A stretch of 64,000 nt of DNA from Flavobacterium aquariorum (GCF_003254745.1 NZ_QKXH01000003.1:124001-188000), one strand, 5' to 3'. Counted from the first letter of the stretch, positions 1 to 8,980 are shown. Notes: a model not told the origin generated them from the sequence alone. Translations and numbers: made by a program.

Positions 1-714
1 GTGCCTCTAGCAGTAGAAAAAGCCTTGCCACAAATAGAAACATTGGTAACCGAGATTGTTGCCAAAATGAAATTGGGTGGACGGTTATTCTACATTGGAG
101 CCGGAACTTCCGGACGTTTGGGAATCTTGGATGCCTCAGAATGTCCTCCAACTTTTGGAGTTCCTTTTGACTTGGTTGTTGGTATTATTGCCGGTGGAGA
201 TACCGCCATTCGCAAAGCGGTAGAAAATGCCGAAGACAATGCTACTCAAGCCTGGATTGACTTAGAAACTTTTAACGTAAACGAAAATGATGTTGTAGTA
301 GGAATCGCCGCTTCTGGAACAACGCCTTATGTGATTGGAGGTTTACAAGCCTGCAATGACAAAAACATAAGTACTGGAAGTATTTCCTGCAATGCAGGAA
401 GTCCGCTTTCGCAAACGGCAAAATTCCCAATTGAAGTTATTGTGGGACCTGAATTTGTAACCGGAAGCTCAAGAATGAAAGCTGGAACTGCACAAAAATT
501 GGTTCTGAATATGATTACCACAGCCACCATGATTCAGCTTGGAAAAGTAAAAGGAAACAAAATGGTAGATATGCAATTAAGCAATAGCAAACTGGTAGAT
601 CGCGGTATAAAAATGATTATGGGAGAAATTCCGGTAACTTACGAAGAAGGTGCTGAATTATTAAAAACTCACGGAAATGTTAGAAAAGCAGTTGATTTTT
701 ATAACGGCCAGTAA
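1..714 (+). CDS. murQ: N-acetylmuramic acid 6-phosphate etherase, 5' end cut off
   Basis: MurQ cleaves the lactyl ether of MurNAc-6-phosphate to give GlcNAc-6-phosphate and D-lactate during cytoplasmic peptidoglycan recycling. The SIS-domain signature is plain: GAGTSGRLGILDASECPP near residue 35 carries the catalytic-type Glu, followed by GIAASGTTPYV and TGSSRMKAGTAQK for sugar-phosphate binding. The frame is open from base 1. The family is usually about 270 residues, so roughly 30 N-terminal residues lie outside the window, and the GTG at base 1 is probably an internal valine. The stop at 712-714 is followed after 64 bases by a small membrane protein gene on the same strand. Identification is firm; the true start cannot be seen. 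Confidence 0.96.
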   Translation: MPLAVEKALPQIETLVTEIVAKMKLGGRLFYIGAGTSGRLGILDASECPPTFGVPFDLVVGIIAGGDTAIRKAVENAEDNATQAWIDLETFNVNENDVVVGIAASGTTPYVIGGLQACNDKNISTGSISCNAGSPLSQTAKFPIEVIVGPEFVTGSSRMKAGTAQKLVLNMITTATMIQLGKVKGNKMVDMQLSNSKLVDRGIKMIMGEIPVTYEEGAELLKTHGNVRKAVDFYNGQ

Positions 715-778
715 AAGAAATACAGATTGCAGATTGCACATGTAAAGATTCAAAAAATAACAGATTAAACTAGCAAAA

Positions 779-997
779 ATGGCTAACAAAGAATTATTGG
801 CAAAAGGAATTAAATATCTGACAGGTGCTTTACCGCTTATGTTTATTGGGCCAACCGTTATATATAATGCATTTATGAACCAGCATACCGATTGGCATTA
901 CTTAGTTTTGGCAATTGGAATCATTTCCTGTCTCGCATCAATGTATTTAATGTTTGTGGGTTTAAAAATAATAATGAAAGGCATATTTAACGACTAA
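779..997 (+). CDS. Small two-helix membrane protein (DUF6095-like)
   Basis: A 72-residue protein of unknown function with two hydrophobic segments, about residues 14-32 and 40-66, joined by a short polar loop (NQHTDW). It resembles the small DUF6095 proteins that I recall from Flavobacteriaceae, a recollection not tested here. Its stop codon overlaps the ATG of the pentapeptide-repeat gene (TAATG), which implies translational coupling, and murQ lies 64 bases upstream. No catalytic motif is visible. It probably sits in the inner membrane. Confidence 0.8.
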   Translation: MANKELLAKGIKYLTGALPLMFIGPTVIYNAFMNQHTDWHYLVLAIGIISCLASMYLMFVGLKIIMKGIFND

Positions 998-1569
998 TGG
1001 AAGATCTGATACACATTCAAAAAACATTTGAAAAAATCACCTATATCGGCAAGAAGATTAATAATCGCGAATTTGAAGATTGCATTTTTAAAAACTGCGA
1101 TTTTTCTAATAGTGATTTTTCGAGCAATAGTTTTATGGATTGTGAATTCATAGAATGCAATTTATCGATGACGCAACTGGGAGGTTCCAGCCTAAAGACA
1201 GTTAGCTTTAAGAACTGTAAACTAATGGGAATTCAATTTCAATCGTGTCAAGATTTTTTATTCAATGTGCAATTTCAAGATTGCATTTTGGACTATAGTT
1301 CTTTTGCGAACAAAAAAATGCCAAAAACCAAATTCAATTCGTGCTCGATGAAGGAAGTCACTTTTATCGGTACCAATTTAACTCAATCGGTTTTTGGGAA
1401 TTGTAATTTGGACAACGCCATTTTTAACGACACTATTTTAGCTGGTTCTGATTTTACCACAGCTTATAATTATAAAATAGATCCAGAATTCAATCCGATG
1501 AAAAAAGCTAAATTTTCCAGCCAGGGAATCGCCGGTCTTTTGGATAAGTATGACATAAAAATTGAATAA
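997..1569 (+). CDS. Pentapeptide-repeat protein (McbG/Qnr-like)
   Basis: A 190-residue protein built almost entirely of pentapeptide repeats of the form [ADCS]-[FL]-x-x-[CSN], for example CIFKN, CDFSN, SDFSS, CEFIE, CNLSM and AIFND, which fold into a right-handed quadrilateral beta-helix. The last 30 residues are not repetitive and end in a helix-like tail (GIAGLLDKYDIKIE) reminiscent of the dimerisation tail of Qnr/McbG-type proteins. Some relatives mimic DNA and shield gyrase or topoisomerase IV; whether this one does cannot be read from sequence. It overlaps the upstream gene by one base and the next gene begins two bases after its stop, so the three probably form one transcript. Confidence 0.9.
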   Translation: MEDLIHIQKTFEKITYIGKKINNREFEDCIFKNCDFSNSDFSSNSFMDCEFIECNLSMTQLGGSSLKTVSFKNCKLMGIQFQSCQDFLFNVQFQDCILDYSSFANKKMPKTKFNSCSMKEVTFIGTNLTQSVFGNCNLDNAIFNDTILAGSDFTTAYNYKIDPEFNPMKKAKFSSQGIAGLLDKYDIKIE

Positions 1570-1571
1570 TC

Positions 1572-2147
1572 ATGAATGCAACAACTTCCTATCTTGAAAG
1601 CGTAAAAAAGCAATTTCTCTACTATAAAATGTTGGGGGAAAAAGCAATGGAACAACTGGAACCGGAACAGCTTTTTGTGTCCGTAAACGAAGATACGAAC
1701 AGTATTGCCGTGATTGTAAAACACCTTTCTGGAAATATGCTGTCTCGATGGACCGATTTCCTGACCTCCGATGGAGAAAAGGAAACTAGAAATCGGGATG
1801 GCGAATTTGAAAATGACTTGGAGACAAAAGACCAGGTAATGGCTATGTGGAATGCCGGTTGGGACTGCTTTTTGGAAACATTGGACAGTTTACAGACTGA
1901 ACAGCTTTCTGAGATAATTTATATTCGAAACGAAGGACACACGGTAATTGAAGCCATCAATCGACAATTGGCGCATTATCCATATCATGTTGGACAAATT
2001 GTTTTTTATGCCAAACAACTAAAAAAAAGTGACTGGAATAGTTTATCGATCCCTAAGAATAAATCGAATAGCTACAACGCAGATAAATTTGCACAGGAGA
2101 AAATGATCAAAAATTTTACGGAAGAAGAATTCAGACGATTGAAATAA
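1572..2147 (+). CDS. DinB-superfamily protein (DUF1572)
   Basis: A 191-residue helical protein of the DinB/YfiT fold, closest to DUF1572. Candidate metal-binding histidines are in KHLSGN near residue 50 and in the HYPYHVGQI motif near residue 135, the usual positions for the three-His site of the four-helix bundle. Family members are putative metal-dependent enzymes, some of them thiol transferases, but the substrate of this group is unknown. The start lies two bases after the pentapeptide-repeat gene, and it is the last gene of the short operon. The repeat element at 2203-2346 follows. Confidence 0.88.
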   Translation: MNATTSYLESVKKQFLYYKMLGEKAMEQLEPEQLFVSVNEDTNSIAVIVKHLSGNMLSRWTDFLTSDGEKETRNRDGEFENDLETKDQVMAMWNAGWDCFLETLDSLQTEQLSEIIYIRNEGHTVIEAINRQLAHYPYHVGQIVFYAKQLKKSDWNSLSIPKNKSNSYNADKFAQEKMIKNFTEEEFRRLK

Positions 2148-2202
2148 AGGCAAAATTCAATGGCAATTACAATGACAAAATCCAACATCAATATTAATGA
2201 CT

Positions 2203-2346
2203 AACACTTGCCCCAGATGGAAGTAAAAACCCCGCAGTCTCGTTGACTTAAATTTTTCATGTTTGCAAAGCGACTGAAAGAAGCTCTTGCAAACACTTAA
2301 AAATTTTGTCAACGAGACGAGGAGTTGTAACGGACAGCTGGATTAG
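2203..2346. repeat. Palindromic intergenic repeat, family A, copy 1
   Basis: The left end reads CTAACACTTGCCCCAGATGG then AAGTAAAAACCCC; the right end reads GTTGTAACGGACAGCTGGAT. Between them lies an imperfect inverted repeat of about 33 bases whose outer arms are GTCTCGTTGAC (2237-2247) and GTCAACGAGAC. Both flanks recur around a shorter hairpin at 35742-35824. No ORF fits inside. This has the form of a REP-like element; I recall similar sequences between genes of flavobacterial chromosomes. Confidence 0.75.
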
Positions 2347-2374
2347 GCCTAAATAAAAAAATAAACACGAAGAA

Positions 2375-2749
2375 ATGAAAAAAACAATACTACTTTCCCC
2401 TCTCTTAATATTAATGTCCTGCTACAATGTTGATCGTAACTGTGCTGATTTTAAAACCGGGAAATTTAAATTTGAATACGAAATTGACGGCGTTAAAAAA
2501 ACAACGGTTTTTGAACGTAATGACAGTATTGAAATTGAGACTTTTGAGGGAAAAACGGATACTTCTACAATTCGCTGGGTAAATGAATGTGAATATGTAT
2601 TACAGAAAAAACACCCAAAAAACAAGGCCGAAGAGAAAGCGATAGATATGAAAATTTTGACAACTTCAAAAAATTCCTATACCTTTGAATTTGGAATGGT
2701 TGGTGTCGATTCTAAACAAAGAGGAACGGTTATTAAGATTTCAGAATAG
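2375..2749 (+). CDS. Small secreted lipoprotein of unknown function
   Basis: A 124-residue protein with a lipoprotein signal peptide: MKKTILLSPLLILMSCYN has a hydrophobic core and a lipobox ending in Cys16. The mature part is polar and beta-rich, with several Lys/Glu strands and a pair of further cysteines (NCADF, NECEY). I do not recognise a functional domain. Similar short flavobacterial lipoproteins sometimes carry a misleading topoisomerase IV label in databases; nothing in this sequence supports such a role. It stands between a repeat element and the TerC-family gene, 48 bases upstream of the latter, so co-transcription is possible. Confidence 0.82.
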   Translation: MKKTILLSPLLILMSCYNVDRNCADFKTGKFKFEYEIDGVKKTTVFERNDSIEIETFEGKTDTSTIRWVNECEYVLQKKHPKNKAEEKAIDMKILTTSKNSYTFEFGMVGVDSKQRGTVIKISE

Positions 2750-2797
2750 AGAATTCAGATTACAAAAGACTCATAATTTAAACCCATAAATTAAAAA

Positions 2798-3571
2798 ATG
2801 GAAGTATTTTTAAACCCAGATGCTTGGATTGCCTTGCTAACATTGACTTTTCTTGAAATAGTTCTAGGTATTGACAACATTATTTTTATCTCTATCGCTA
2901 CCGGAAAATTAGCAGTAAATGACCGTAAGAAAGCGACCAAAATAGGAATGTTTCTTGCCATGTTTATGCGAATCGCGCTTTTGTTTGGAATTAATTTCCT
3001 AACTCAAATGAAAAAACCTTGGTTTACGATTGACTGGAGTTGGTTACACGCTGGGATTACGGGACAAAGCATCATTTTATTGTTGGGAGGTTTATTCTTG
3101 ATTTATAAAAGTACCAATGAAATTCGTGAGAAAGTAGATGAAAAAGGTCATGAAGAAAAAGAATTGGGACGAGCTGCAGCAAAATCTTTTCAGAGTGTTA
3201 TTCTTCAAATTATAATGATAGACTTGGTTTTCTCCTTTGACAGTATTCTAACCGCTGTCGGAATGACAAACGGGGTTGAAGGAGCTTTGGTTATTATGAT
3301 TACGGCTGTTGTTATTTCAGTTTTAATTATGATGCAATTTGCAGTTCCTGTTGGGAATTTTGTCAACAAACACCCATCGATACAAATTTTAGGATTATCC
3401 TTTTTGATTTTAATTGGGTTTATGCTGTTGACTGAAAGCGCTCATTTGGCCAATGCCCTTGTTTTTGGAAGCCATGTGACTCCTGTGCCAAAAGGTTATT
3501 TGTACTTTGCTATTTCGTTCTCTTTATTTGTTGAAATATTAAATATGAAAATGACCAAAACAAAAAAATAA
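2798..3571 (+). CDS. TerC-family integral membrane protein
   Basis: A 257-residue polytopic protein with about seven membrane segments and the TerC-family features: an acidic motif in the first helix (EIVLGIDNIIFIS, near residues 20-32) and a second in a later helix (DLVFSFDSILTAVG, near residue 147). These Asp/Glu residues in membrane helices are thought to bind metal. Members are linked to tellurite resistance and, in other bacteria, to manganese efflux during export of metalloproteins. A strong hairpin terminator follows at once, so it ends its transcript. The family call is firm; the ion handled is inference. Confidence 0.93.
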   Translation: MEVFLNPDAWIALLTLTFLEIVLGIDNIIFISIATGKLAVNDRKKATKIGMFLAMFMRIALLFGINFLTQMKKPWFTIDWSWLHAGITGQSIILLLGGLFLIYKSTNEIREKVDEKGHEEKELGRAAAKSFQSVILQIIMIDLVFSFDSILTAVGMTNGVEGALVIMITAVVISVLIMMQFAVPVGNFVNKHPSIQILGLSFLILIGFMLLTESAHLANALVFGSHVTPVPKGYLYFAISFSLFVEILNMKMTKTKK

Positions 3572-3577
3572 ATCAAC

Positions 3578-3612
3578 AACACAGCTACCCAAAAGTAGCT
3601 GTGTTTTTTTTT
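3578..3612 (+). terminator. Rho-independent terminator after the TerC-family gene
   Basis: Arms AACACAGCTAC (3578-3588) and GTAGCTGTGTT (3595-3605) form a perfect 11-bp stem with a six-base loop, followed by a run of T. Confidence 0.93.
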
Positions 3613-3640
3613 ATATAAATATAGTTTCAAAATAATTCCA

Positions 3641-5560
3641 ATGAAAAATACTATTTCGCATAGAGTTGCCGATTTCTTAAAAAACTTCCCTCCCTTTACC
3701 TTTTTAAATCAAAAAGACATTGAAATTTTATCGGAGCAAATATCAATTATATATAAGGAAAAAGACAGTGTCATCTTCGCCGAAAATGAAGAAACTCATA
3801 GCTGTTTTTATGTGGTCCACAAAGGAGCAGTCGCCCTAAGAAAAGGTCAAAAAAATGATATTTTGGATATGTGTGACGAAGGAGATATTTTTGGATTAAG
3901 ACCTCTTATCGCCAATGAAAACTACAAAATGGAAGCCAGAACGTATGAAGAAAGCATTCTTTATGCCATTCCGATTGCTATTTTTAGACCTTATGCACTA
4001 GAGAACAAAGATGTTGGCAATTTTTTAATTCAAAGTTTTGCTTCAAATACCCGGAATCCGTATTCTAAAAGTCATAGAGGCAAACTGTATGGAGAAACTT
4101 TGGCAGGAGAAATTCTGGATACTGACACCAAATTATTAGACATTCAGCCCGTAAAATATTCTAAAAAAATAGTCACTTGTTCGTCTATAACCACTGCAAA
4201 AGCCATAGCTGAAATTATGACCAAAAAAAATGTAGGAGCTGTACTTGTTGTAGAAGATAAACTGCCTATTGGTATTATCACCGATAAAGATTTAAGAAAC
4301 AAAATTGTAACTGGTGAATATCCTATCACAACATCGGCATCTTTGATAATGACAAGTCCGGTCATCACCTATCCTAAAAAGCTGACTACCACTCAAGCAC
4401 AGATGGCTATGATGAAAAGCAACATCAGCCATATATGTCTAACTAAAGATGGTACGCCAAATACAAAAGCAGTAGGTATCTTATCTAAACACGACGTAAT
4501 GGTCTCTTTGGGGAATAATCCAGCAGTTCTAATAAAGGCAGTCAAAAGAGCTAAAAAATATAAGGAAATCAAACCCATACGCGCCAGTATCATGCAATTG
4601 CTACAAGGCTATTTGGACCAAAATATTCCTATTTCACTGACATCAAAGATTATTACCGAATTGAATGATGTGTGCATCCAACAGGTTATTGAAATAGCAT
4701 TAAAAAAAATGAGTACCCCACCACCCGCTAAATTTGCTTGGCTGGCAATGGGAAGTCAAGGGCGTAGTGAACAGTTATTGCAAACCGACCAAGATAATGC
4801 TTTAGTCTATGAAGATGTATCGGAAGAATTGAAAGAGAAAACAAAAAAGTATTTCTTGGAATTGGCCACTCATGTCAACAAAGGATTATTTGAAATTGGA
4901 TATGATTATTGTCCCGCCGAAATGATGGCTTCCAATCCAAAATGGTGTTTAAGTCTTGACGAATGGAAAAAACTAGTTCATCATTGGATTACAAATACCG
5001 GAAAAGACGAAGTATTATTATCGTTTATATTTTTTGACTACAGCCTCACTTATGGCGACAACGAAATCGTAAATAACTTATCAGACTATATTTTGGAAGA
5101 TATAAAAGCAAACCCTGTGTTTTATCTTCATTTAGTGAGTGGTGCTTTACAAAGCCCCTCTCCGACAGGATTCTTCAGAGAATTTTTACTAGAACAGGAC
5201 GGTGCCAATAAAGATTTCTTTGACATAAAAAGAAGGGCATTGATGCCTTTGAGCGATGCAGCGAGAGTTTTGATACTTTCACATGCCGTAAAATCCATCA
5301 GTAACACCCCAGAACGTTTTGAAAAATTAGCAGAATTGGAACCACAAAATAAAGAATTGTATCTGGCTTGTTCCTACTCCTATAGAGCCTTACTGAAATT
5401 CAGAACCAAACAAGGGCTTTTGCATAATGATTCCGGTCAATATATCGCCCTGGGAGACCTAACAAAATTAGAAAAAATAAAGCTCAAGAGTACCTTTAAA
5501 ACTATTAAAGAGATACAGGAAATCATATCAATCCGTTTTAATCCATCAAATATATTGTAA
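3641..5560 (+). CDS. cNMP-binding / CBS-pair / DUF294 nucleotidyltransferase-like protein
   Basis: A 639-residue cytoplasmic regulator with a clear domain order: cyclic-nucleotide-binding domain at about 15-130, two CBS domains at about 168-292 (GIITDKDLRN and GILSKHDVM), then a DUF294 GlnD-like nucleotidyltransferase domain whose active-site motif MGSQGRSEQLLQTDQD lies at 370-385, and a helical DUF294 C-terminal domain. The nucleotidyltransferase motif looks intact, so it may nucleotidylylate a partner in response to ligands bound by the CBS and cNMP modules. Its stop overlaps the ATG of the exonuclease gene. In other bacteria this pair often sits beside acetate metabolism or sodium:solute symporter genes; none is present here. 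Confidence 0.93.
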   Translation: MKNTISHRVADFLKNFPPFTFLNQKDIEILSEQISIIYKEKDSVIFAENEETHSCFYVVHKGAVALRKGQKNDILDMCDEGDIFGLRPLIANENYKMEARTYEESILYAIPIAIFRPYALENKDVGNFLIQSFASNTRNPYSKSHRGKLYGETLAGEILDTDTKLLDIQPVKYSKKIVTCSSITTAKAIAEIMTKKNVGAVLVVEDKLPIGIITDKDLRNKIVTGEYPITTSASLIMTSPVITYPKKLTTTQAQMAMMKSNISHICLTKDGTPNTKAVGILSKHDVMVSLGNNPAVLIKAVKRAKKYKEIKPIRASIMQLLQGYLDQNIPISLTSKIITELNDVCIQQVIEIALKKMSTPPPAKFAWLAMGSQGRSEQLLQTDQDNALVYEDVSEELKEKTKKYFLELATHVNKGLFEIGYDYCPAEMMASNPKWCLSLDEWKKLVHHWITNTGKDEVLLSFIFFDYSLTYGDNEIVNNLSDYILEDIKANPVFYLHLVSGALQSPSPTGFFREFLLEQDGANKDFFDIKRRALMPLSDAARVLILSHAVKSISNTPERFEKLAELEPQNKELYLACSYSYRALLKFRTKQGLLHNDSGQYIALGDLTKLEKIKLKSTFKTIKEIQEIISIRFNPSNIL

Positions 5561-6228
5561 TGAAAGACTTTTTAAAAAAAAGCAAAGCAAGTCTATTTGA
5601 TTTTTTAAAGATTAAAGAAAAAACAATTGACGAAACACTTTCCCATTCAGTAGATAGTACTCGATTTGTAGTTCTAGATACTGAAACAACGGGTTTTGAT
5701 TATGACAATGACCGAATACTTTGCATTGGTGCTATTACATTGCAGAACGGCGTAATAGCTATTCCTGACAGCTTTGAGATTTACATACATCAGGATCATT
5801 ACGACAAAAGCAGTGCCCAAATTCACGGAATTTTAAAAGATTGGATTATGAATAAACCTTCCGAATTAGAAGCGCTGCAAAAATTTTTGGCTTTTTTGGG
5901 AGATACTATAATCATTGCTCATCATACAATCTTTGATGTTACAATGATCAATAAAGCGCTAGAGCGAAATGGCCTTCCTCAATTAACAAATAAAGCATTG
6001 GATACTGCATATCTTTATAAAAAATCGCTCATTATGTCTAATTTATTGGAACGCAAAGAACACTATGCCTTGGATGATCTCGCCGATAAATTTGACATTT
6101 CAAAAAAAGACCGCCATACCGCAATGGGTGATGCTTATATAACTGCTATTGCTTTCTTAAAAATTGTAAAAAAACTTAAAGATTTAAAAGGCAAAACAGA
6201 ATTCACCTTAAGAGATTTGTTTAAATAA
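5560..6228 (+). CDS. DEDDh-type 3'-5' exonuclease (DnaQ/PolC epsilon-like)
   Basis: A 222-residue exonuclease of the DnaQ fold. The catalytic set is complete: Asp40 and Glu42 in LDTETTGFD, the ExoII Asp in HHTIFDV, and His/Asp of ExoIII in HTAMGDA. Such proteins remove nucleotides from the 3' end of DNA using two metal ions. The first 35 residues are lysine-rich and belong to no domain that I recognise. The ATG overlaps the stop of the DUF294 gene, so the two are almost certainly translated together and probably act together. A terminator shared with the facing parC gene follows directly. Confidence 0.92.
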   Translation: MKDFLKKSKASLFDFLKIKEKTIDETLSHSVDSTRFVVLDTETTGFDYDNDRILCIGAITLQNGVIAIPDSFEIYIHQDHYDKSSAQIHGILKDWIMNKPSELEALQKFLAFLGDTIIIAHHTIFDVTMINKALERNGLPQLTNKALDTAYLYKKSLIMSNLLERKEHYALDDLADKFDISKKDRHTAMGDAYITAIAFLKIVKKLKDLKGKTEFTLRDLFK

Positions 6229-6252
6229 AAAAGCTCCTTTTGGAGCTTTTTT
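6227..6252. terminator. Bidirectional terminator between the exonuclease and parC
   Basis: An A-rich arm ending AGCTCC (to 6237) pairs with GGAGCT plus a T run (6242-6252) around a TTTT loop. With A before and T after, it can act on both strands, serving the convergent exonuclease and parC genes. Confidence 0.92.
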
Positions 6253-6256
6253 TATT

Positions 6257-8980
6257 CTAGAACAAGACAACCTGTCCGTCATCATCCAATTGGATATCCG
6301 CATCATCCGCATTGGTTTCGCCTTGTATTTCTATTTCTTCAGGAACAATTTCCTCAGGAGCTTCATACGGCAAAGGCTCCAAGAGGTTTACTTGTTTTAA
6401 TTTATCTGTTGTCAATTGATTACCGAGTGCTTTAAATCCTTTTACGGCAATAAAAGACTCTATATCCACGGTCATATTCTCTTTTTGAACACCTTTTACC
6501 TTTGTAAAAACTAATTCAGCTACAGGACGATAATCAGTTGCAACAATTTCCAATCTAGAATTGGGATGTTCTGTAATAAATGATTCTTCTTTATTTTCGG
6601 TTTCTACTAAGAAACGTTTGATGTAATAACGCTCTTTTTCACCATCATAATAAATTGCCGAAATTGGTTTTTTAGGGATCCATTTTTCCAAAACTATCAT
6701 ATCCTCATCAAAGTGGGTGGATAACTCTGGTGTAATCACTTTTATTTTTCCAGCTTGCGAAATCACCAAAATTTTATCGTTCGGTCTAAATTCGCCCAAC
6801 AGTTCTCCTCTCGCATCAACATTCAATCGCTGAACAGTATCATCAAACCAAATTTTTCTTGGCAATAAAGTTGAAATACCTTTCTCCTTCAATTCAATTT
6901 TTTTGATAGGATATTTGGTTACCAAATTCCCTTTGGAAGCACGTCCTTTGATGGCCAAAGAAGCAAAGTCGATATCGAATTTCAACTTCTTAATACTCCC
7001 CACCTGACGCAGTAAAATTGTAATCACCTCAGCTTCCCCATTCGGATTACAAGAGAAATACAAAGTTTGCGAACCAGCGGTTTCATTTGTCAAATCATAT
7101 GGTTTATCGCGGGTGACTCCAGAAACATTGAATCGTTTTATGTATGATGGTCCTGATTTTCCGTCACGATAAATCATATTATAAATGGTACGTTTATCAC
7201 TTTTGTCAAAAATGGCCACGTGGATGATATCTTTACCAACGAATGTTTTGGCATCGACTTTGGTTATCATCATTTTTCCATTTCGTAAAAACACAATTAC
7301 ATCATCAATATCCGAACAATCGGTAACATATTCGTCTTTTTTTAAACTTGTTCCAACGAAACCTTCTTCCCTGTTTACGTACAATTTGGTATTTCTTAAA
7401 ACTACTTTTGTAGCTTCAATATCATCAAAAATACGCAACTCGGTTTGGCGTTCTCTGCCTTTTCCGTATTTCTCTTTTAATCTTGTAAAATAAGCAATCG
7501 CAAAATCGATGATGTGCTCCAAATCGTATTTTACCTGCTCAATATTTCCTTCAAGAGCCTCAATTTTATCTTGTGCTTTATTGCTGTCGAATTTCGAGAT
7601 ACGCATGATTCGGATATCCAATAATCTCAAAATATCTTCTTCAGTCACCGCACGTTTCAGATGTTGAATAAAAGGTTTTAAACCATCATCAACCGCTTGT
7701 ATTACATCTTCCCGAGTTGTTTTATCCTCAATATCTCGATAGATTTTATTTTCGATAAAAATACGTTCCAAAGACAAGAAATGCCATTGCTCTTCGAGCT
7801 CGCTCAATTGAATTTCCAACTCTCTTCTCAAGAGATCAACCGTTCGATTAGTCGAAATTTTCAGCATGTCCGAAACCCCGATAAACAATGGTTTGTTATC
7901 CTCAATTACACAGCCCAATGGCGCTACCGAGGTTTCGCAAGCGGTGAATGCAAACAAGGCATCAATGGTTTTATCTGGAGAAACCCCTGGAAAAAGATGA
8001 ATTAATATCTCTACCTCAGCGGCTGTATTATCTTCAATTTTCTTGATTTTGATTTTGCCTTTATCATTGGCTTTCAAAATACTGTCTATTAAAGTCGTTG
8101 TATTGGTCGAAAATGGAATTTGGGTAATTACCAAGGTGTTTTTGTCGAGCTGACCGATTTTGGCACGAACCCGAACACGTCCACCACGCATTCCGTCATT
8201 ATAATTGGACACATCAGCTATACCTTGTGTCAAAAAATCGGGATATAATGTAAATGGTTTTCCTTTCAGAATTTTAATCGAAGCATCTATCAACTCATTA
8301 AAGTTATGAGGCAATACTTTGGTCGAAAGACCTACAGCAATTCCCTCAGCACCTGAAGCCAGTAATAAAGGGAATTTTACCGGTAAGTTATTTGGTTCCG
8401 CACGACGTCCGTCATAGGAAACCCCCCAATCGGTAATTTTTGGAGAATACAAAACTTCCAAAGCGAATTTTGACAAACGCGCCTCAATATAACGTGAAGC
8501 TGCAGCTCCATCTCCAGTTAGAATATTACCCCAGTTTCCTTGGCAATCAATCAATAATTCTTTCTGGCCAATTTGCACCATCGCATCACCAATACTCTGA
8601 TCCCCGTGTGGGTGGTACTGCATCGTGTGACCTACGACATTGGCAACTTTATTGTAACGACCATCATCCAACTCTTTCAAAGAGTGCATAATTCTTCGTT
8701 GTACCGGTTTGAAACCGTCCTCAATAGCAGGAACAGCACGCTCTAAAATTACATAGGAAGCATAATCCAAAAACCAATCTTTGTACATTCCTGTAACTTT
8801 GGTGATGGTATCATTTTCATCCTCTGTATTTTCATAAAAATGCTGCCCCTCAAAATGTTTGGCTTCTACTTCGAGAATATCATCCGAATCATTATCATCT
8901 TGATTGTCATCAATAGAATGATTTTCCGAATTATTTTCTTCGCTATCTGGAATTATGTTATCGTCTTCTTCGTCTTTCAT
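6257..8980 (-). CDS. parC: DNA topoisomerase IV subunit A
   Basis: A 907-residue type IIA topoisomerase A subunit that cuts and rejoins DNA and, with ParE, separates replicated chromosomes. QRRIMHS is at 94-100, HPHGD near 123, and the catalytic tyrosine is Tyr164 in AAASRYIE. The C-terminal beta-pinwheel is present, but where GyrA would have its QRRGGKG box this protein has GRASKGN (679-685). A degenerate box indicates the topoisomerase IV paralogue rather than gyrase, in line with the parE gene 45 bases upstream. The N-terminal 60 residues and the C-terminal 40 are strongly acidic extensions. Translation starts at 8980. The stop lies just before the shared terminator. Confidence 0.95.
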   Translation of the reverse strand: MKDEEDDNIIPDSEENNSENHSIDDNQDDNDSDDILEVEAKHFEGQHFYENTEDENDTITKVTGMYKDWFLDYASYVILERAVPAIEDGFKPVQRRIMHSLKELDDGRYNKVANVVGHTMQYHPHGDQSIGDAMVQIGQKELLIDCQGNWGNILTGDGAAASRYIEARLSKFALEVLYSPKITDWGVSYDGRRAEPNNLPVKFPLLLASGAEGIAVGLSTKVLPHNFNELIDASIKILKGKPFTLYPDFLTQGIADVSNYNDGMRGGRVRVRAKIGQLDKNTLVITQIPFSTNTTTLIDSILKANDKGKIKIKKIEDNTAAEVEILIHLFPGVSPDKTIDALFAFTACETSVAPLGCVIEDNKPLFIGVSDMLKISTNRTVDLLRRELEIQLSELEEQWHFLSLERIFIENKIYRDIEDKTTREDVIQAVDDGLKPFIQHLKRAVTEEDILRLLDIRIMRISKFDSNKAQDKIEALEGNIEQVKYDLEHIIDFAIAYFTRLKEKYGKGRERQTELRIFDDIEATKVVLRNTKLYVNREEGFVGTSLKKDEYVTDCSDIDDVIVFLRNGKMMITKVDAKTFVGKDIIHVAIFDKSDKRTIYNMIYRDGKSGPSYIKRFNVSGVTRDKPYDLTNETAGSQTLYFSCNPNGEAEVITILLRQVGSIKKLKFDIDFASLAIKGRASKGNLVTKYPIKKIELKEKGISTLLPRKIWFDDTVQRLNVDARGELLGEFRPNDKILVISQAGKIKVITPELSTHFDEDMIVLEKWIPKKPISAIYYDGEKERYYIKRFLVETENKEESFITEHPNSRLEIVATDYRPVAELVFTKVKGVQKENMTVDIESFIAVKGFKALGNQLTTDKLKQVNLLEPLPYEAPEEIVPEEIEIQGETNADDADIQLDDDGQVVLF

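Noticed and set aside
7185..8691. Several plus-strand open frames of 83-102 codons
   Set aside because: All are antisense to parC and lack any recognisable sequence.
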